Part shown: one piece after another, positions 22,132 to 34,579 of the stretch
Layout of the letters: each line of letters begins with the position of its first letter
Numbering within the stretch: position 1 is the stretch's first letter
Assembly (NCBI GenBank): GCA_051294375.1
Contig: CM119264.1
Coordinates: 6,420,174 to 6,484,173, forward strand
Direction: 5' to 3'
DNA length: 64,000 nucleotides
Source: Paraspadella gotoi
Taxonomy: Eukaryota > Chaetognatha
Program-made: the position numbers and the translations under genes
The notes under the pieces: generated by a model
Told to the model about the DNA's origin: nothing
The model's input: the letters and a program-made list of their open reading frames with translations, nothing else
Databases searched by the model: none

Positions 22132-23879
22132 CTGGAGGAAGATAGGAAATATACGACTCGAAGTTTGATGTGGAGACGGGAAACGACATCAGTTTCGATC
22201 TGGAGAGAAAAACCAGCATCAGTTTTGGCTTTGGTTTTTGCAGTCGCTACTTCGGGAGAAGAGTGGGGTAATAACTACATCATTTAGTTTTGTGCCGAAT
22301 TCGAAGATCAGTATCTCGACGGGAGGGAATAGAAGACGAGGTTAGAATCGGCCCCGAAAATCAGCGTTGAAAAAATATCCTAAATTCACAAGTTTTCAAA
22401 TAATTCTTCAATTAATACTTTCATGATATTTCGTCAACTACTAGTATGTAGAATGAAGATTTTTCGCAGCGCCCCCCCGCCCATTTTTTATCCTTAGCTC
22501 AACCCGCTTTCCTCTCATTTATTCGTCTCGAACCAATATTCTACGTTCATTCGAGCCGAATATTCTCTCGCTCTTTCCTCTCACCTTAACTCCTTCTGTC
22601 AACATTCATTTCATCGCAGACCGGACATTCGATCGCTTAGTTCACCGCCCCTTACCAGTACCCATCTCCCCCTTTTATCCCCCTCCTATCAATCCGACAC
22701 GCCCCACTCAACCACGCTTCTTTCTTTCATCGAATCGTGACGTCACTTTGAGACGTCAACGTGAACCGGAAGCGACAGAGGGCGCGTCTCCACTGAAACG
22801 CGCAGAGAGATTCGCCATACGGAAGAGAAAAAAAATTATTGGTTAATTTCTTTTTTAAATCGATATTAACTTTCATATCGTGGCAGAAGATATTAACGTT
22901 AACCGCTTTTTATTTCATGAAAAAATTAGTTCATCTTTAGGTTCAGTTCATTATTTTTCCATCTATTTATAGTTCTGTATTAATTTGACCTTCGTTCTAC
23001 GCATGGTTTTTGCATCGGATATCGAATTTAGACGAGTTAAAATCTGAAATATCGGTTAAATTGTCCGGCATTACCCGATATTACTCGCCACTCGGCAGCT
23101 TATCGAAAATGAAAGCCAGCGATTCAGGCGAAAGCGGACGCGTACGCATCTGGATCGAACCGATGAGACGGGGATGGTAAGGGGCGGGGGAGGGTGAGGC
23201 CTGGTGGGCGGACGCTGGAAAGGGGTGGGGGAGATTTTGGCCACGGAAGGATTAATCATTCGAGCCCCTTAATGGATCTGTGTCCGCCCCTCTTAAAGGA
23301 AGAGGGAGGGAAAATAGGAAAGGAGGGAGAAAGTGAGAGAAAGAAGTGGAAGATGGAATTCAGAGGAAAGAGAAAAGTAGGAGAGGTTGAGGAATTTGAG
23401 ATGAAGAATTTAAATTAAAAACTTGTAATTTAGGGCGAAAGGAAACGGAGGAAAAGATTAATGGAAAGAGTGAGGGAGAATGAGAGAATGAAGGGAGGGA
23501 AGATTAGAAGGCAGACAAGGAGGAAAGGAAAGAGGGGAAGGAGGAAAAAGATTTAGGGAGGAGAAAAAGGAGGAAAGGAGAAGTAAAGCAAAAAGAGGAC
23601 ACAGTTAGGAGAAAAAAAGGACAAAAAAATGAGTTGAAAAAGAGAAAGAGAAGATGAAAAAGCAAAAAGGGAGAAACAACAGAGGAAGAAAAGGAGAAAA
23701 AGCAAAAAGGGAGAAACAGAAGAGGAAGAAAAAGGAAAAAAAGGAGGAGGAAGGGAATGAGTGGGCGAGATGGATTAGGATCATTTTCGCCTCTAAGAAA
23801 AACTCCCGCCGCGAACCTCGATGCTTTCGATGGCTGATGCTCTTTTTGATGATGAGGCTTTTTTGTTGTCGGCGAGGGA

Positions 23880-23881
<2 letters not shown>

Positions 23882-23968
<87 letters not shown>
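23882..23968. repeat. (GA)n microsatellite
   Basis: Uninterrupted GA run of about 86 bases. Confidence 0.95.
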
Positions 23969-23969
<1 letters not shown>

Positions 23970-24106
23970 GATTATTTCGTTTTGGTTCTCTCTCGTTCAC
24001 GCCCTCCCATCTTTGATTCTCTTTTGTTTTTTCGTTAGAAATTCTGGAATTAATTACGCTGCCGATCACGTGATTCTAGTCACGTGAATGTGGGTTCGAG
24101 AGAAGA

Positions 24107-24109
24107 ATT

Positions 24110-24144
<35 letters not shown>

Positions 24145-24172
24145 TGACGATGACGACGACGATGACGACTTT
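24107..24172. repeat. (GAC)n/(GAT)n array
   Basis: GAC units with GAT and GGC variants on the plus strand. Confidence 0.9.
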
Positions 24173-24757
24173 CGTTGAACTGTGGAAGAAGAGATCTTTC
24201 AGCGAAGCCGCTTGAGCAAGACAAAGAATTCCAATCTGTCAGAGCGTCGCTATTTCTCGGTTTAATTTTAAGCCTGGGCGCCATTGAAATAAAAAGCTGA
24301 AAACTTTTTAAACAGATTAAAAAAAAATTTAGAGCAGTCATTTTTTTCCCTCTAAAATGCGGCATAGGGTTTGCGCCGCTTTGTTCTACAATCTACATTG
24401 TACAATGTACATTCATTCTAATGAGACTGAAGTGCCGTTTAAATTAAAATGTATTGATACATTCTGAATTTAGCAATAAAAAGGTCTGCCTGTGGCACTA
24501 AAAGAACAAATAACGTTTAATTTTTTTATGTCGACATTTTTATCATTAAATCATTATACATTAGCTATTAAAGATCACAAAACTGGTCTCTCCATTCCAA
24601 CAACATCGTTCACGCTTCATTCAAGGAGCAACAACATCACTGTTACGAAAACAGCAACAGCATAAACCACAACAACATGATGGACTTTATTTCGCTTCAT
24701 TTCCTTCAAATTTTTTTCCTCTCGACTGCAATAATTCACCTCGAGGACGACGGGCGA

Positions 24758-24771
24758 CAACGACCGACGCC

Positions 24772-24809
<38 letters not shown>

Positions 24810-24812
24810 CGC

Positions 24813-24857
<45 letters not shown>

Positions 24858-24864
24858 CGACGAT
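24758..24864. repeat. (GAC)n array
   Basis: About 35 GAC units with GAT and GCC variants on the plus strand. Confidence 0.95.
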
Positions 24865-25184
24865 ATCAGAGTCCCACAAATCCTTCCCAAGGCCAAGAGG
24901 CGCCAAGGATGCAAACGTCAAATGGCGATTCGCATCAGATTCGAAAAAAAAAAAAATAGAAAAAAAGTTGGCAGGAAAAAAAATGGTTTTTTTGTTACTC
25001 TCTTTTTTTGTCTAAAAATTATTATTGTTAACATTACTAACATCAGCAAACATTTATTTTTGATTTCTCAAGCGGCTTTTCTAGCAACACTAGCTTTTCG
25101 AATTGAGATAAATTTTAGTTTAAAAACATTTGTTGTTGTTTGACAATTGTTTGTCGAGCAATCAACTGTCAATCGACCGGCTAA

Positions 25185-25250
25185 GGCTCCCGCCAAGCCT
25201 CCAGCAAAGCATCCGGCCAAGCATCCGGCCAAGCATCCGGCTCGGTATCT
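25185..25250 (+). repeat. Short repeat of an AAGCATCCGGCC-like unit
   Basis: Units such as GCAAAGCATCCG and GCCAAGCATCCG recur at 10-12 base spacing, four to five times. Confidence 0.75.
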
Positions 25251-26713
25251 GGCTAAAAGGCCAAATCGTGAGGGCGATTTCCTTTCAAGCCAAATTTGAA
25301 TTATTGAAACTTCTCAACGAGGCAGCGTGTCAAAAGGGGGCATACGCCGAGAAGAAAGACGACGACGACGACGACGCGACGACGACGACAGCCATTACGA
25401 CAACCCGCCTTCGCGAGGAGCGCGCGCAATCGTCGGTGTCGGGCGCGTACTGTAATAGCACGGGTGTCGAGAGGGCGGGACAGCGGGACGAAGCAACGCA
25501 GTGTGATCTTTCCCTTTTATAATTCGTCAATTGTAACGGGACAATGAGTCCTTTTCAAAATTCCGACTCGTTTTGCCGTAGGCATCCTTACCCAGGCGAC
25601 AACGACAACTATAACGAAAAGAACCAACCATCGCGCCCCCTCTATTTGCCAAAAATGACGAATCGCGGGCAGCCTTCGTCGGGTCTCACAGTCCGGGGTC
25701 CACGCGCGTGCGCTTCTGAGTGTACCAGCGACGCGCGCGCGGATAAATTTCGCATATAAACTGAGGGGAGAGCTTTCGCGAGGTCTCGTCGGATTTATAG
25801 CGCGATATGAGCATGGTGTCGGGTCGGTTTGCTTTATGGGTGAGAGGCAAGGCGCAATGACCTTCTCATTTTTTTTTGAAACGAAAGTCTTTAAGAAAAA
25901 AATTTGGGAAAGATGCGTCGCAATGCGTTGCAGCAGACTGATGCCGCTGCGTGACAACGCTTTGCATTTAAGACGCCGGAGATCGTGAAATTCAATCGTC
26001 CCCCTATGACTTTCGACTGTCGATTCCAAGCCCTAAAATAAGGAGATAAGACAGAAAAAAAAGGAGTGAAGATCGACAGCCAGAAAATAAATATTGTCTG
26101 AAGAAAATGACTAGTCTCTTGGACAAAAAAGAATCGATTGAAAGTTTGCAATGCCAATGAATTTGCTTTTCTCATTGCTGTTGCCTTCACATTTACCATT
26201 GCTCTGCCTTTTGCTCTCCCCTTTGCTCTCACTTTTTCTTTTGCCCTCGAATCAGCCTTTTATTTTTTTTCTGCCTCTAACCTTTCCTTTCTTTCTCGCC
26301 AACTCTACCACTGCTGCCCTTTCCGACTGAAAAGGGAAAAAAATTGAGGCTAAGGCAGAAAAATCCACCGAGAAAAAAGCTCACAGCTTTTATTTACGTT
26401 TTTTTATTTTTTTTATTACAAATTCATGGATCTTTTTGACGGTTGTGATTCACAAAGCGACTTTTCTGTTTGCATTGTGTATTTTCTGTATCGTCCGTTC
26501 TGATGGTTGTTTTTTTTTCAGAGTAGAATGATAAATATTAATACAAACTTTCTCTCTCTGCGCAAAAACGGAAGTGAAAAAATCATCTGATGTCATCGTC
26601 GACATTTTCGTCATCATTGTGGTCGTCGCCACTAAAATTTTTAAAGAGATGCGTCACTTCCTTATGACGTCGTTCCATTCTTCCTTTTATCTCGTTTTCA
26701 ATAATGAGATTCT

Positions 26714-26802
26714 CACTGCTGCTGCCGCTGCCGCCGGCGCCGCCTCCGCCGCTGCCACCGCCGCCACCGCCGCCTCCGCCGCTGCCACCGCCGCCGCCAT
26801 AA
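26714..26802. repeat. (GCC)n/(GCT)n-rich tract
   Basis: GC-rich trinucleotides on the plus strand, reading poly-Ala in one frame. Confidence 0.9.
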
Positions 26803-27203
26803 ACGGCACGGCCAACTATGAATGTGACGACAACGACACCTAGACAATTTTCCTGTCATAGCTCACGAAAAATATTCGACGGTGGCTGAAGTTAAAGACG
26901 CTTTGAGTCCTCGTCAGACTGAGTATTTGGAGATTGCAAGGGGACATGGTGACCGGATGACAGGTTCAATCTGTTATATGGAGACAAGGTGACATGCTGA
27001 GATGTTCAATCGGTTATACGGTAACATGGCCCCTTCCATTAAAAGTTTGTCAGGAATTAGACAAAGAGTGGATCCGGTGATGAAAGCAACGTCAGCTTGA
27101 CTGCTGAAAACAATTTATAATTCACACAGGGATATAGCGCATAAAGAATTAATACCTAGTTGTTAATATTGCAAAAACTGTATTTAGTGTACCTGCACAC
27201 AAT

Positions 27204-27229
27204 ACGTTATAACGTAATAACGTTATTAC
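27204..27229. repeat. Two overlapping perfect palindromes
   Basis: ACGTTATAACGT (27204-27215) and GTAATAACGTTATTAC (27214-27229) are each perfectly self-complementary and overlap by two bases. Confidence 0.9.
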
Positions 27230-27253
27230 TGTATAAATGGGGTAATACACCCA

Positions 27254-27284
27254 GAAATAAGAATCCTTGAACGATTCTTATTTC
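27254..27284. repeat. Perfect 12-bp inverted repeat with a 7-base loop
   Basis: GAAATAAGAATC and GATTCTTATTTC are separated by CTTGAAC. It lies about 25 bases from the preceding palindromes and is not followed by a T run on either strand that would suggest a terminator. Confidence 0.9.
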
Positions 27285-27633
27285 CAGTCATTATCGTTCT
27301 TTCTATGATTTCGCTGCCTCAAGGGAAAAAAAATCGCTTTTTAATCTTCGGCATGAATATAAAATCGAAAGAATACCACTTAATTTCATCTGTAGCTACA
27401 ACAACAACGACAACAAAAACAACGCGGTGCCATCAGGAGAGGAAGCCAAAAGTAAACAAACCCACAACCAACGCGGAATAGGACATCGAATGCAACGACG
27501 ACGACAACGACGACGATAGAGACGACAACGACGATAACTCGAATGTGAGAATCGTCAAAGCGAAAAAAAAAATTATAACACGAAAACTGAATTCAATGGA
27601 AAAATTAAATAAAAACAAATGAATGTTAAGCGA

Positions 27634-27638
<5 letters not shown>

Positions 27639-27721
<83 letters not shown>
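27639..27721. repeat. (GA)n microsatellite
   Basis: Uninterrupted GA run of about 82 bases. Confidence 0.95.
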
Positions 27722-27723
<2 letters not shown>

Positions 27724-28112
27724 CGCTGAACAATGTAACATTTCAGCCGGGGATCTCAACGGCCATAAATTTATTCTCTGCGATAAAAATAATTGATGCT
27801 CTAAGTGATTCTACACGGTGATCGTTGATCAGTGCCAAGAAAAAACATTTTCCAGATTCTTATTACCCGCAGAGAAAAAAAGAAAGTCGACAGCTGCGAA
27901 TAAATAACTCTTAACGATTAAGCAAAGATTTATACTTACATTATAATCTCTCTGTATTTTTTTTGTTTTTATTCTACAGGGTGTTAAAAATATCGTCGTT
28001 GGAGAATTTAGTGGATTCTCCCTTTCAGAGATTGGGTCCATTTAAAGCGACGCCCGAAAGAGCTCAAAGGGTTTTATGGGTCGGTCATGAAGTCAGGGGC
28101 GAAGGAAGGAGG

Positions 28113-28184
28113 ACGATGACGACGACGACGACGACGAGGACGACGAGGACGACGAGGACGACGACGACGACGACGAGGACGACT
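28113..28184. repeat. (GAC)n/(GAG)n array
   Basis: GAC and GAG trinucleotides alternate on the plus strand. A GAT run follows at 28257-28281. Confidence 0.9.
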
Positions 28185-28835
28185 GTCGAGGGGGCGGTGA
28201 TAAAAAGCGAAAATGACGATGAGGAAAATGATGAAGAAAAAGAAGACGAAGCATCAAATGATGATGATGATGATGATGATAATGAAATTGCAAATAACAA
28301 TGAACGAAAGTAACCCAAAACCTAACACCAAAGGAAGCTTGTATCTTTTTTTTACTTCTGGCTTAGCAACAACAACGTAGCTGCGTTAACGGGCGACATA
28401 AGACCGTTGCCATGGCGATGCAGACGACGACGACGAAAGCGACGATGACGGAAAAGGTTGAGTCAAAGGCTAAAAGGATAAAAGACGGTTTTTGGCCGTG
28501 AAAATCGCATGAGTTTCACGTGAGACAGAAACGTGAGAAAAACGCGAGGGCGACCATCTGGGAAGGAAGAAGAAAAGCGTCAGCCTGAGGATGAAATTCA
28601 CGTGAGAGTTCACTGGAAACTCGGTGGGGGGGTAAAAGGAGGAGAGAGGGTAATATAGTTATTTTAAAATGAAAGAATAAAGAAAAACTTTGTTTACTCC
28701 ATTATCTCGGTAGGCTAAAATAAATCAATTATAATCATGAAACTTTACATATTTTTACATCTTTTTTACATATCGAATTTATTTAATTTCGAGAATAGTG
28801 GTGTTTACGAAATATGTTACAAGTCCAACCCATTC

Positions 28836-28863
28836 TTAATAATTAATAATAAATAATAATAAT

Positions 28864-28954
<91 letters not shown>
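28836..28954. repeat. (AAT)n microsatellite
   Basis: About 119 bases of AAT units, nearly perfect after the first 25 bases. Confidence 0.95.
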
Positions 28955-28957
<3 letters not shown>

Positions 28958-29066
28958 TTGCTTAAGTGTCAAAGATGTGATTCATATCCTTTCCTTTCAC
29001 TTCAAGTCTATGTGAATAAAGGATGATCGTCCGAAGATGTGCTGAAAAATGGTGAGTGGGTAGAAG

Positions 29067-29085
29067 AGAGAGAGAGAGAAGAGAG

Positions 29086-29149
<64 letters not shown>

Positions 29150-29283
29150 AGAGAAGAGAATGAAGAACCGAATTGGCTCGCTTGGCAATAAACTTCGAAC
29201 GTGAGGAAGTCAAATTGGCCCTATGCAGCTTGGCTTCGTTCTCTCCTCTCTCTCTCTTCTCCTCTCTTCTCTCTTCTCTCTCT

Positions 29284-29328
<45 letters not shown>

Positions 29329-29330
29329 CT
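29067..29330. repeat. Facing (GA)n and (CT)n arrays
   Basis: A GA array (29067-29155) is followed after about 80 bases of unique sequence by a CT array (29237-29330). The two can pair as a long imperfect hairpin. Confidence 0.9.
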
Positions 29331-29922
29331 CATTTCGTGTCCTCTTTTTCTCGTTCTTCTTTTCAATTTTCTCTGGTCTCAGTACCTTTTTGATTTTTTT
29401 CACCAATTTTTCAAGATAAGACTTTTAGCGAAATTATTTTTGGGTTCTAGATTTTTATTAATCGATATTTCCAGATGATACAAACTTGAGTCACATCCAA
29501 ACTATCAAGTTTTCTCCCTCACGCGCACACACCTACATTTTCTCTCACACCCTCTCATTCAAAATACAAACACAATCTCTCAATTTTTTTTTTATTTTTG
29601 AAGAAAAAAATGATGAATTGAAAAGGCGGGGAGCAAAGATTAATCTCTCTTTTTTTCTTTTTTTTTCTCTCTCTCTCTCTTTTCTCATTTTTCCTTCTTT
29701 CTCCACTTCCTTATTTTTCCCACAGTGACTTTCATCTTGTAGTTTTTACTTTCTACTTTCTTCTTTCACTTTCCGTTTTACCCTTTCCTCTTTTCCCCCC
29801 AATTTTTTTTCTTTATTTTTTGTCTCTCTTTTTTTTTCCTGGAAAGAAAATTGGGGAATCAAACAGAACGGTTGGGTCCCGAACAAAACAACAGATCTTT
29901 TGGTGGATAACGAATGAAGAGA

Positions 29923-29924
29923 CT

Positions 29925-29954
<30 letters not shown>
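29923..29954. repeat. (GGC)n trinucleotide run
   Basis: About ten GGC units on the plus strand. The complementary strand reads poly-Ala or poly-Pro. Confidence 0.9.
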
Positions 29955-29955
<1 letters not shown>

Positions 29956-30389
29956 TGGCAGAGGCGGCGAAGATTCGGGAGGTAGGCGGGTAAGTCGAAG
30001 GGGTTGAACTTGAAGCGTGGCTGCGAGATTGCGCAAAAGTTAGGCTTCGTGGGCGGAAATAAAAGAGTTCCGCTTTGATTTCTGTTGGTGGGTGGCTGGT
30101 AAGTATATACAATTTATTAACCGCGGGAAAGTTCAAATTTTGGTAGGGCGTGAAATGAGCTTTATGGGTAAGGAGGGAGGAAAAGAGTTGAAAGAACCAG
30201 GTCACATACGAAATTGTGCCTTTTGAGTTTTAAAAGTGAGTCGACTTAGTCAATGTTAAACGTGTGACAGAACGAACTGATAAGAGGCGCTATTTTCCCC
30301 GGCGTCTCGGGCACTCGCGTTATGAAAAGCGCCACCGTTCGACGCAGCGGCGTCGTATTCGTCGTTCTCGCCGCGACTGTCGATGTTGG

Positions 30390-30446
30390 GGGCGCAGGGG
30401 CAGAGGCAGCAGGGGCAGCGGCAGGGGCAGAGGCAGCGACAGCGGC
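30390..30446 (+). repeat. (GGGGCA)n-like hexanucleotide repeat
   Basis: GGGGCAGAGGCA and related units repeat about eight times. Confidence 0.85.
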
Positions 30447-30658
30447 CGAAAGCGTCGGCTGCATCAAAACAAAAGCGCCCCCCATTTGGAAAATGAATGA
30501 CGAGCCAGAGAACGTAGAGGGCGCGAGAGTGTCAGAGCGAAACGAAAAAGCGACAACAAACGACAAAAGAACAAAAGAACAAAAAGAAAGTCAAAAATCA
30601 AAACAGCGAAAAGCGAGAGAGACGTCAATTCTCGAAATCTCTGCGCCGAAAGAATTAC

Positions 30659-30690
<32 letters not shown>

Positions 30691-31088
30691 TTCAACATCC
30701 GCAATTAAAATAATATTTATTTTTTTAATGAAGATAAATGTTAATCATTTACTTTATCTCGGTCTGGCCATTCGTCGACAACGGTTAAATGGGTTAAATG
30801 TAACGACAATCCTTGCTGACAACAATCGTAATCGATAATAAAAAATGGAATTATTTTCGGTCTTAAAATAAACCACACAATCTTTCAACGCCCTAATACC
30901 ACTTTCGACGTCTACTACCTTCTTGCCACTCCCACCGACTCCTCGCCACGCCTACTTCATCGCGCCATCGAATTGGCGCCGGCGCCTTTTGTTTTCCTTC
31001 TTTTGTTTGGGTTCGACGCCGCGAGGCTTCGGTTCCACTAAATCATCATTCGAGCGCCATCTAAGTTTTTTTCCCTTTTTTTTTAAAG

Positions 31089-31470
31089 ATGCGATTCCCC
31101 GAAGAGAGATGGCGGCTCATCGAAGAGGAGATGCGGTTCCATCGAAGAGAGAGCCGGTTTCCATTGAAAAAAGATGCGATTCCACAAAGAGAATGCGATT
31201 CCATCGGAAGAGAGATGCGGTTCCATCGAAGAGAGATGCGGCTCCATCGAAGAGAGAGCGGTTCCATGCGAAGAGAGATGCGGTTCCATTGAAGAAGATG
31301 CGATTCCACCGAAAGAGAATGCGATTCCATCGAAGAGAGATGCGGTTCCATCGAAGAGAGATATTCTTCCATAAAAGGGAGAAGCGGTTCAAACCGAAGA
31401 GAGATGTGGTTCATCAAAGAGAGATCGGTTCCAACGGAGAAAAAAGCGGTCCCATCTAAGAGAGACGAAT
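31089..31470. repeat. 21-bp-type minisatellite, about 17 units
   Basis: A GATGCGRTTCCATCGAAGAGA-like unit repeats head to tail with point changes and small indels, often GAGAGATGCGGTTCCATCGAA. The unit is a multiple of three, so several frames stay open on both strands, including a plus-strand frame of 178 codons (30923-31459). None has coding support beyond the repeat. Confidence 0.9.
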
Positions 31471-33100
31471 CTAATCATTTCTGTTAGAAAGCAAGTAAAA
31501 GAATAGAATCTGATGATGAACAAGAACAACAAGAATGAATCTGTCAGAGAACAAAGAGTGGAATCTGCTTGCGAGCAATGAGTGGAATGTTGAAAGGACT
31601 GGAAATCAATTATGGGAAATTCCAACAAAAGTCAAGACCCAGGAGCCTACCGATTTTAGCTCCAGCCCCAAATTCTCGTCACTTGGAGTGAGAGACATGG
31701 TGGAAGATGAATAGTGGCTTGGGCTCTTTCAAGACTGCGGAAAACAAATCAAATACAAACATGGAATCTGAAAACATGAAACCAAAATTCAAATGATGAA
31801 ATGATCGCCATCCGCGCAAAACACTTACCTTCACAAACAAATTGGTGGGCGTCCCTCCTGATCTTCATTGAGGTTGATGGAACAGAAAGATTATCCTGGA
31901 CTTCACTCCTCTCTTACAAAGCAGGTTTCCCAGTGAAAAGTAGACTGCCACAGACATGAACCAACGATCTGATTGCAAAGAAAAGAATTCCCAAACCAAA
32001 AATAAGTTGCCACAGACATGGAACCAACAATTCACGGCAAGCCACGGCACCACGCTCCTCCCAAGCGCTTCTGGCACCAGCGCGACCGCCCACTTCCGGA
32101 ACCTGACAAGCCCATGGAAACAAGGAGAAGCAACGCATGGAAGCATCAAATACGAATAGCAGAAAGAGACGCGGCGTCGTCTCGCAAAAAAAAACACAAG
32201 AACAAAAAAAATCCAATATTTACGCTTGAAATCACGATCAAAGGAAAAAACGAGACGCTGTGATAGGGGATATTGGGCATGGGAACTTCGCACTAACAGC
32301 ACTCACCATTGTTGTAAATACTTTTTCGTTTTTTTTTGTTTTTTTTTTGTCCCTCTTTTGTTTGCCTTACCTTCTTTCTATCATTTCCAAATTCGTTTTT
32401 TTTACTTATTTAGCCCGTGTCTATGTATGTCCAAGTCCATCATAATTTACTACTGTTCCTATGAATTGATTTTCTCTCTGTCATGACTGTTGAATTATTG
32501 ATACCCCCCCCCCTTCCCCTCCACCCAATTTTTTTGCGTTTTTACTCACCTGCATCACACTCGCCCATGCCACCGTTAGGTTTTTTTTTTCACCTACGAC
32601 CACATGGCACGTGCACGAGGCAGCCCGGGCCATTTCGGGGCGGCGGTGTAGGCCTCTCGGGCAAATTTATGGGCGGTGAGAGAGGAGGAGGCGACGCGAA
32701 GATCTTTCCTTCCCCTCCATTTCGCTTCCTTCTCCTTTTCGATCGGAGTGCTGGGCGAAGGGCGCTCCCGCGCCCGAGCACGAGATTTTTTCCATTCTAG
32801 TTTCACTTCCCACTCTCTCTCCTCCAGTAAGAACCTATTTCCACGTTCTCTAGTATTTTATTATTCTTTCGTGTTCGTTTTTTCATACCATACGCTTCAC
32901 CACTACTCTCGTGTTTATTACTTTAGCCCGAGTCTATTTCAGTTCATCATCACGTCGTCGTCGTCTTTTGCTCTTCCCACTGGGCTCGTAAGACCTTCGA
33001 CGTTGCACAGATGCTTTACAGATGCACCAGATTGAGAAACGTCAATTTCAAGTTGATGTTCCCAAAAGTATTTTGACTAGCGATTTGAATATTATCTAAT
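31471..33100. other. Unique sequence without a recognised gene
   Basis: Two nearby copies of TGCCACAGACATGRAACCAAC occur at about 31945 and 32009. A C run (32504-32512) and a GC-rich patch at 32590-32790 are present. I see no convincing splice-bounded coding segment. Confidence 0.4.
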
Positions 33101-33843
33101 GGAGAATTTAATCTCTCTTTCTTTCTCCTCTTCATGAGGGGTGTGTCAAAAATCAATTGTCATCCGCTAATCCGCTCGTTTTATAAAAGGAAGACTTGTG
33201 TTTTCTCTCCCTCCTCTCTTCTCTTCTCTCTCTCCTCTCCTCTCTCTCGTCTCTCTCTCTCTTCTCTCTCCTCTTTCCCTTCTTCGCACTATCTCTTTCC
33301 TTGTCTTTTTTCCTTCCATCATTAAAGGCGAAGCGTGTTTGAAAAATTATGTCGCAGGCAAATCCATTGGCCTATTCCGTAGCCAGTTCAGTTGGCCTGA
33401 TCGCCTTGGTCGTAGCCGCGCAACTCTCAACAATCATATCCAGACTCTCATCCTCATAATTTCTGGCCCTCAACCTTTCATCTTGGAAGCAAAAAATTTT
33501 GCGATGACGATGGATAACGAAAAGGATGACTGCAATGAATTGGATTGATGATGATGATATGATGATGATGATTGAATGATGTGATGATTTGATGATGAGA
33601 GATGATGGATGATGAATAGTACTGAGAGGAGGGAAATCTACATTAACACAACCACCCATAATTGATTTCCCAACTTCGATTCGAAACCATTCTACTATCT
33701 AGCCAGCAGGATCGTTTCATCCGGTCGCATCCATCCATTCATCCATCTGTCCTTCAATAATCAATCCAATATCTCTTTCCAGTCTTTGCCCTCGATACTC
33801 ATCAATCATTTAACGCTATCCGTTCTCTCCCTTTTTTTTTCAG

Positions 33844-33943
33844 AGGGAGACAAAAACCGTTCGATCGACCGATCAATCTAACCAAGTACATCTTCAAGCA
33901 GAGCCGGAAATAAGTACGTGGGCTTCACCGTCAGGACGTGCAG
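33844..33943 (+). pseudogene. Left-arm copy of Ig gene exon 1, frameshifted
   Basis: It corresponds to 41935-42028 in inverse orientation but has several inserted bases (AGGGAG, CAAAAACC, GAGCCGG, GTGGGC), a lost G in TCAGGGAC and a damaged donor (CAG|TAATAT where the other arm has CAG|GTAATA). Confidence 0.8.
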
Positions 33944-34579
33944 TAATATAAACGGCGAGCAGGATCTCATTAATTTCTTTCGTTTCGTTGCCTTGAAACT
34001 CCGCCAACCTTTCTTCGGGAAAAAATTACATAAATTTAAATTTTTTAATTCGTAATTACTTCGTAATAGTTCGACTGGATTTACGGCAGGATCAAGACTA
34101 TATGACGTCTTTTCCGCTGTCGGTTGTTCAAGAGTTCGTAAGATGGATAATAAAATATTTTTTTTTGTTGTTTTTTTCTTTTTAAACGGTTGGAGATGGA
34201 AAACTTCACCCCGAAATTTATTTTTTTCTTCACTAATTTGAATACGTTATCATAAAACGGACTTGAGTTTCCTATCAATTTTCAATTTTTTGGAAATTAT
34301 TAACTAAGTCAATCTCGGTTACCTCCTCGGATCCCAGCGTGACCAATTGGATCTCGTCGCTACTTCAGATTCAGAGGTCTCGCTCGAACAATGCTTTTAA
34401 ATTCAAATCTTGGAATTCAATTTCGAAATAAAAGATTGGTTCGCGACTTTTCATTACATAATTTCAGCCTCAACACGATTTTTTATTCTACGTCTTACCT
34501 ATCAAAATGGATACACATGATGTTGTTAAAGTATAAAAAAAATATAATCGTTAGAATAATTAAATTAAACAATATTGAT

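Larger units (their letters stand above)
22132..33100. other. Very large intron region, repeat-rich, no further exon recognised
   Basis: Between Ig exons 3 and 2 I found only simple and tandem repeats, listed separately, plus AT-rich unique sequence. A TATAAA-like element near 25755 in GC-rich sequence is the only promoter-like hint and has no recognisable gene behind it. Open frames here are mostly products of GAC, GA, GCC or the 21-bp repeat. Confidence 0.5.

Noticed and set aside
30322-30708. 128-codon frame, Ala/Gly/Glu-rich with a poly-Asp end
   Set aside because: Built from GGGGCA and GAC repeats; opposite-strand frames are equally open.
31089-31470. CRISPR-like repeat array
   Set aside because: Units are contiguous without unique spacers and the genome is eukaryotic; it is a minisatellite.
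33349-33459. 36-codon frame from ATG with one hydrophobic segment, looking like a micro-membrane protein or a signal-peptide exon for the Ig gene
   Set aside because: The corresponding sequence in the other palindrome arm (about 42410-42530) has indels that change the frame, so the true sequence is unknown.
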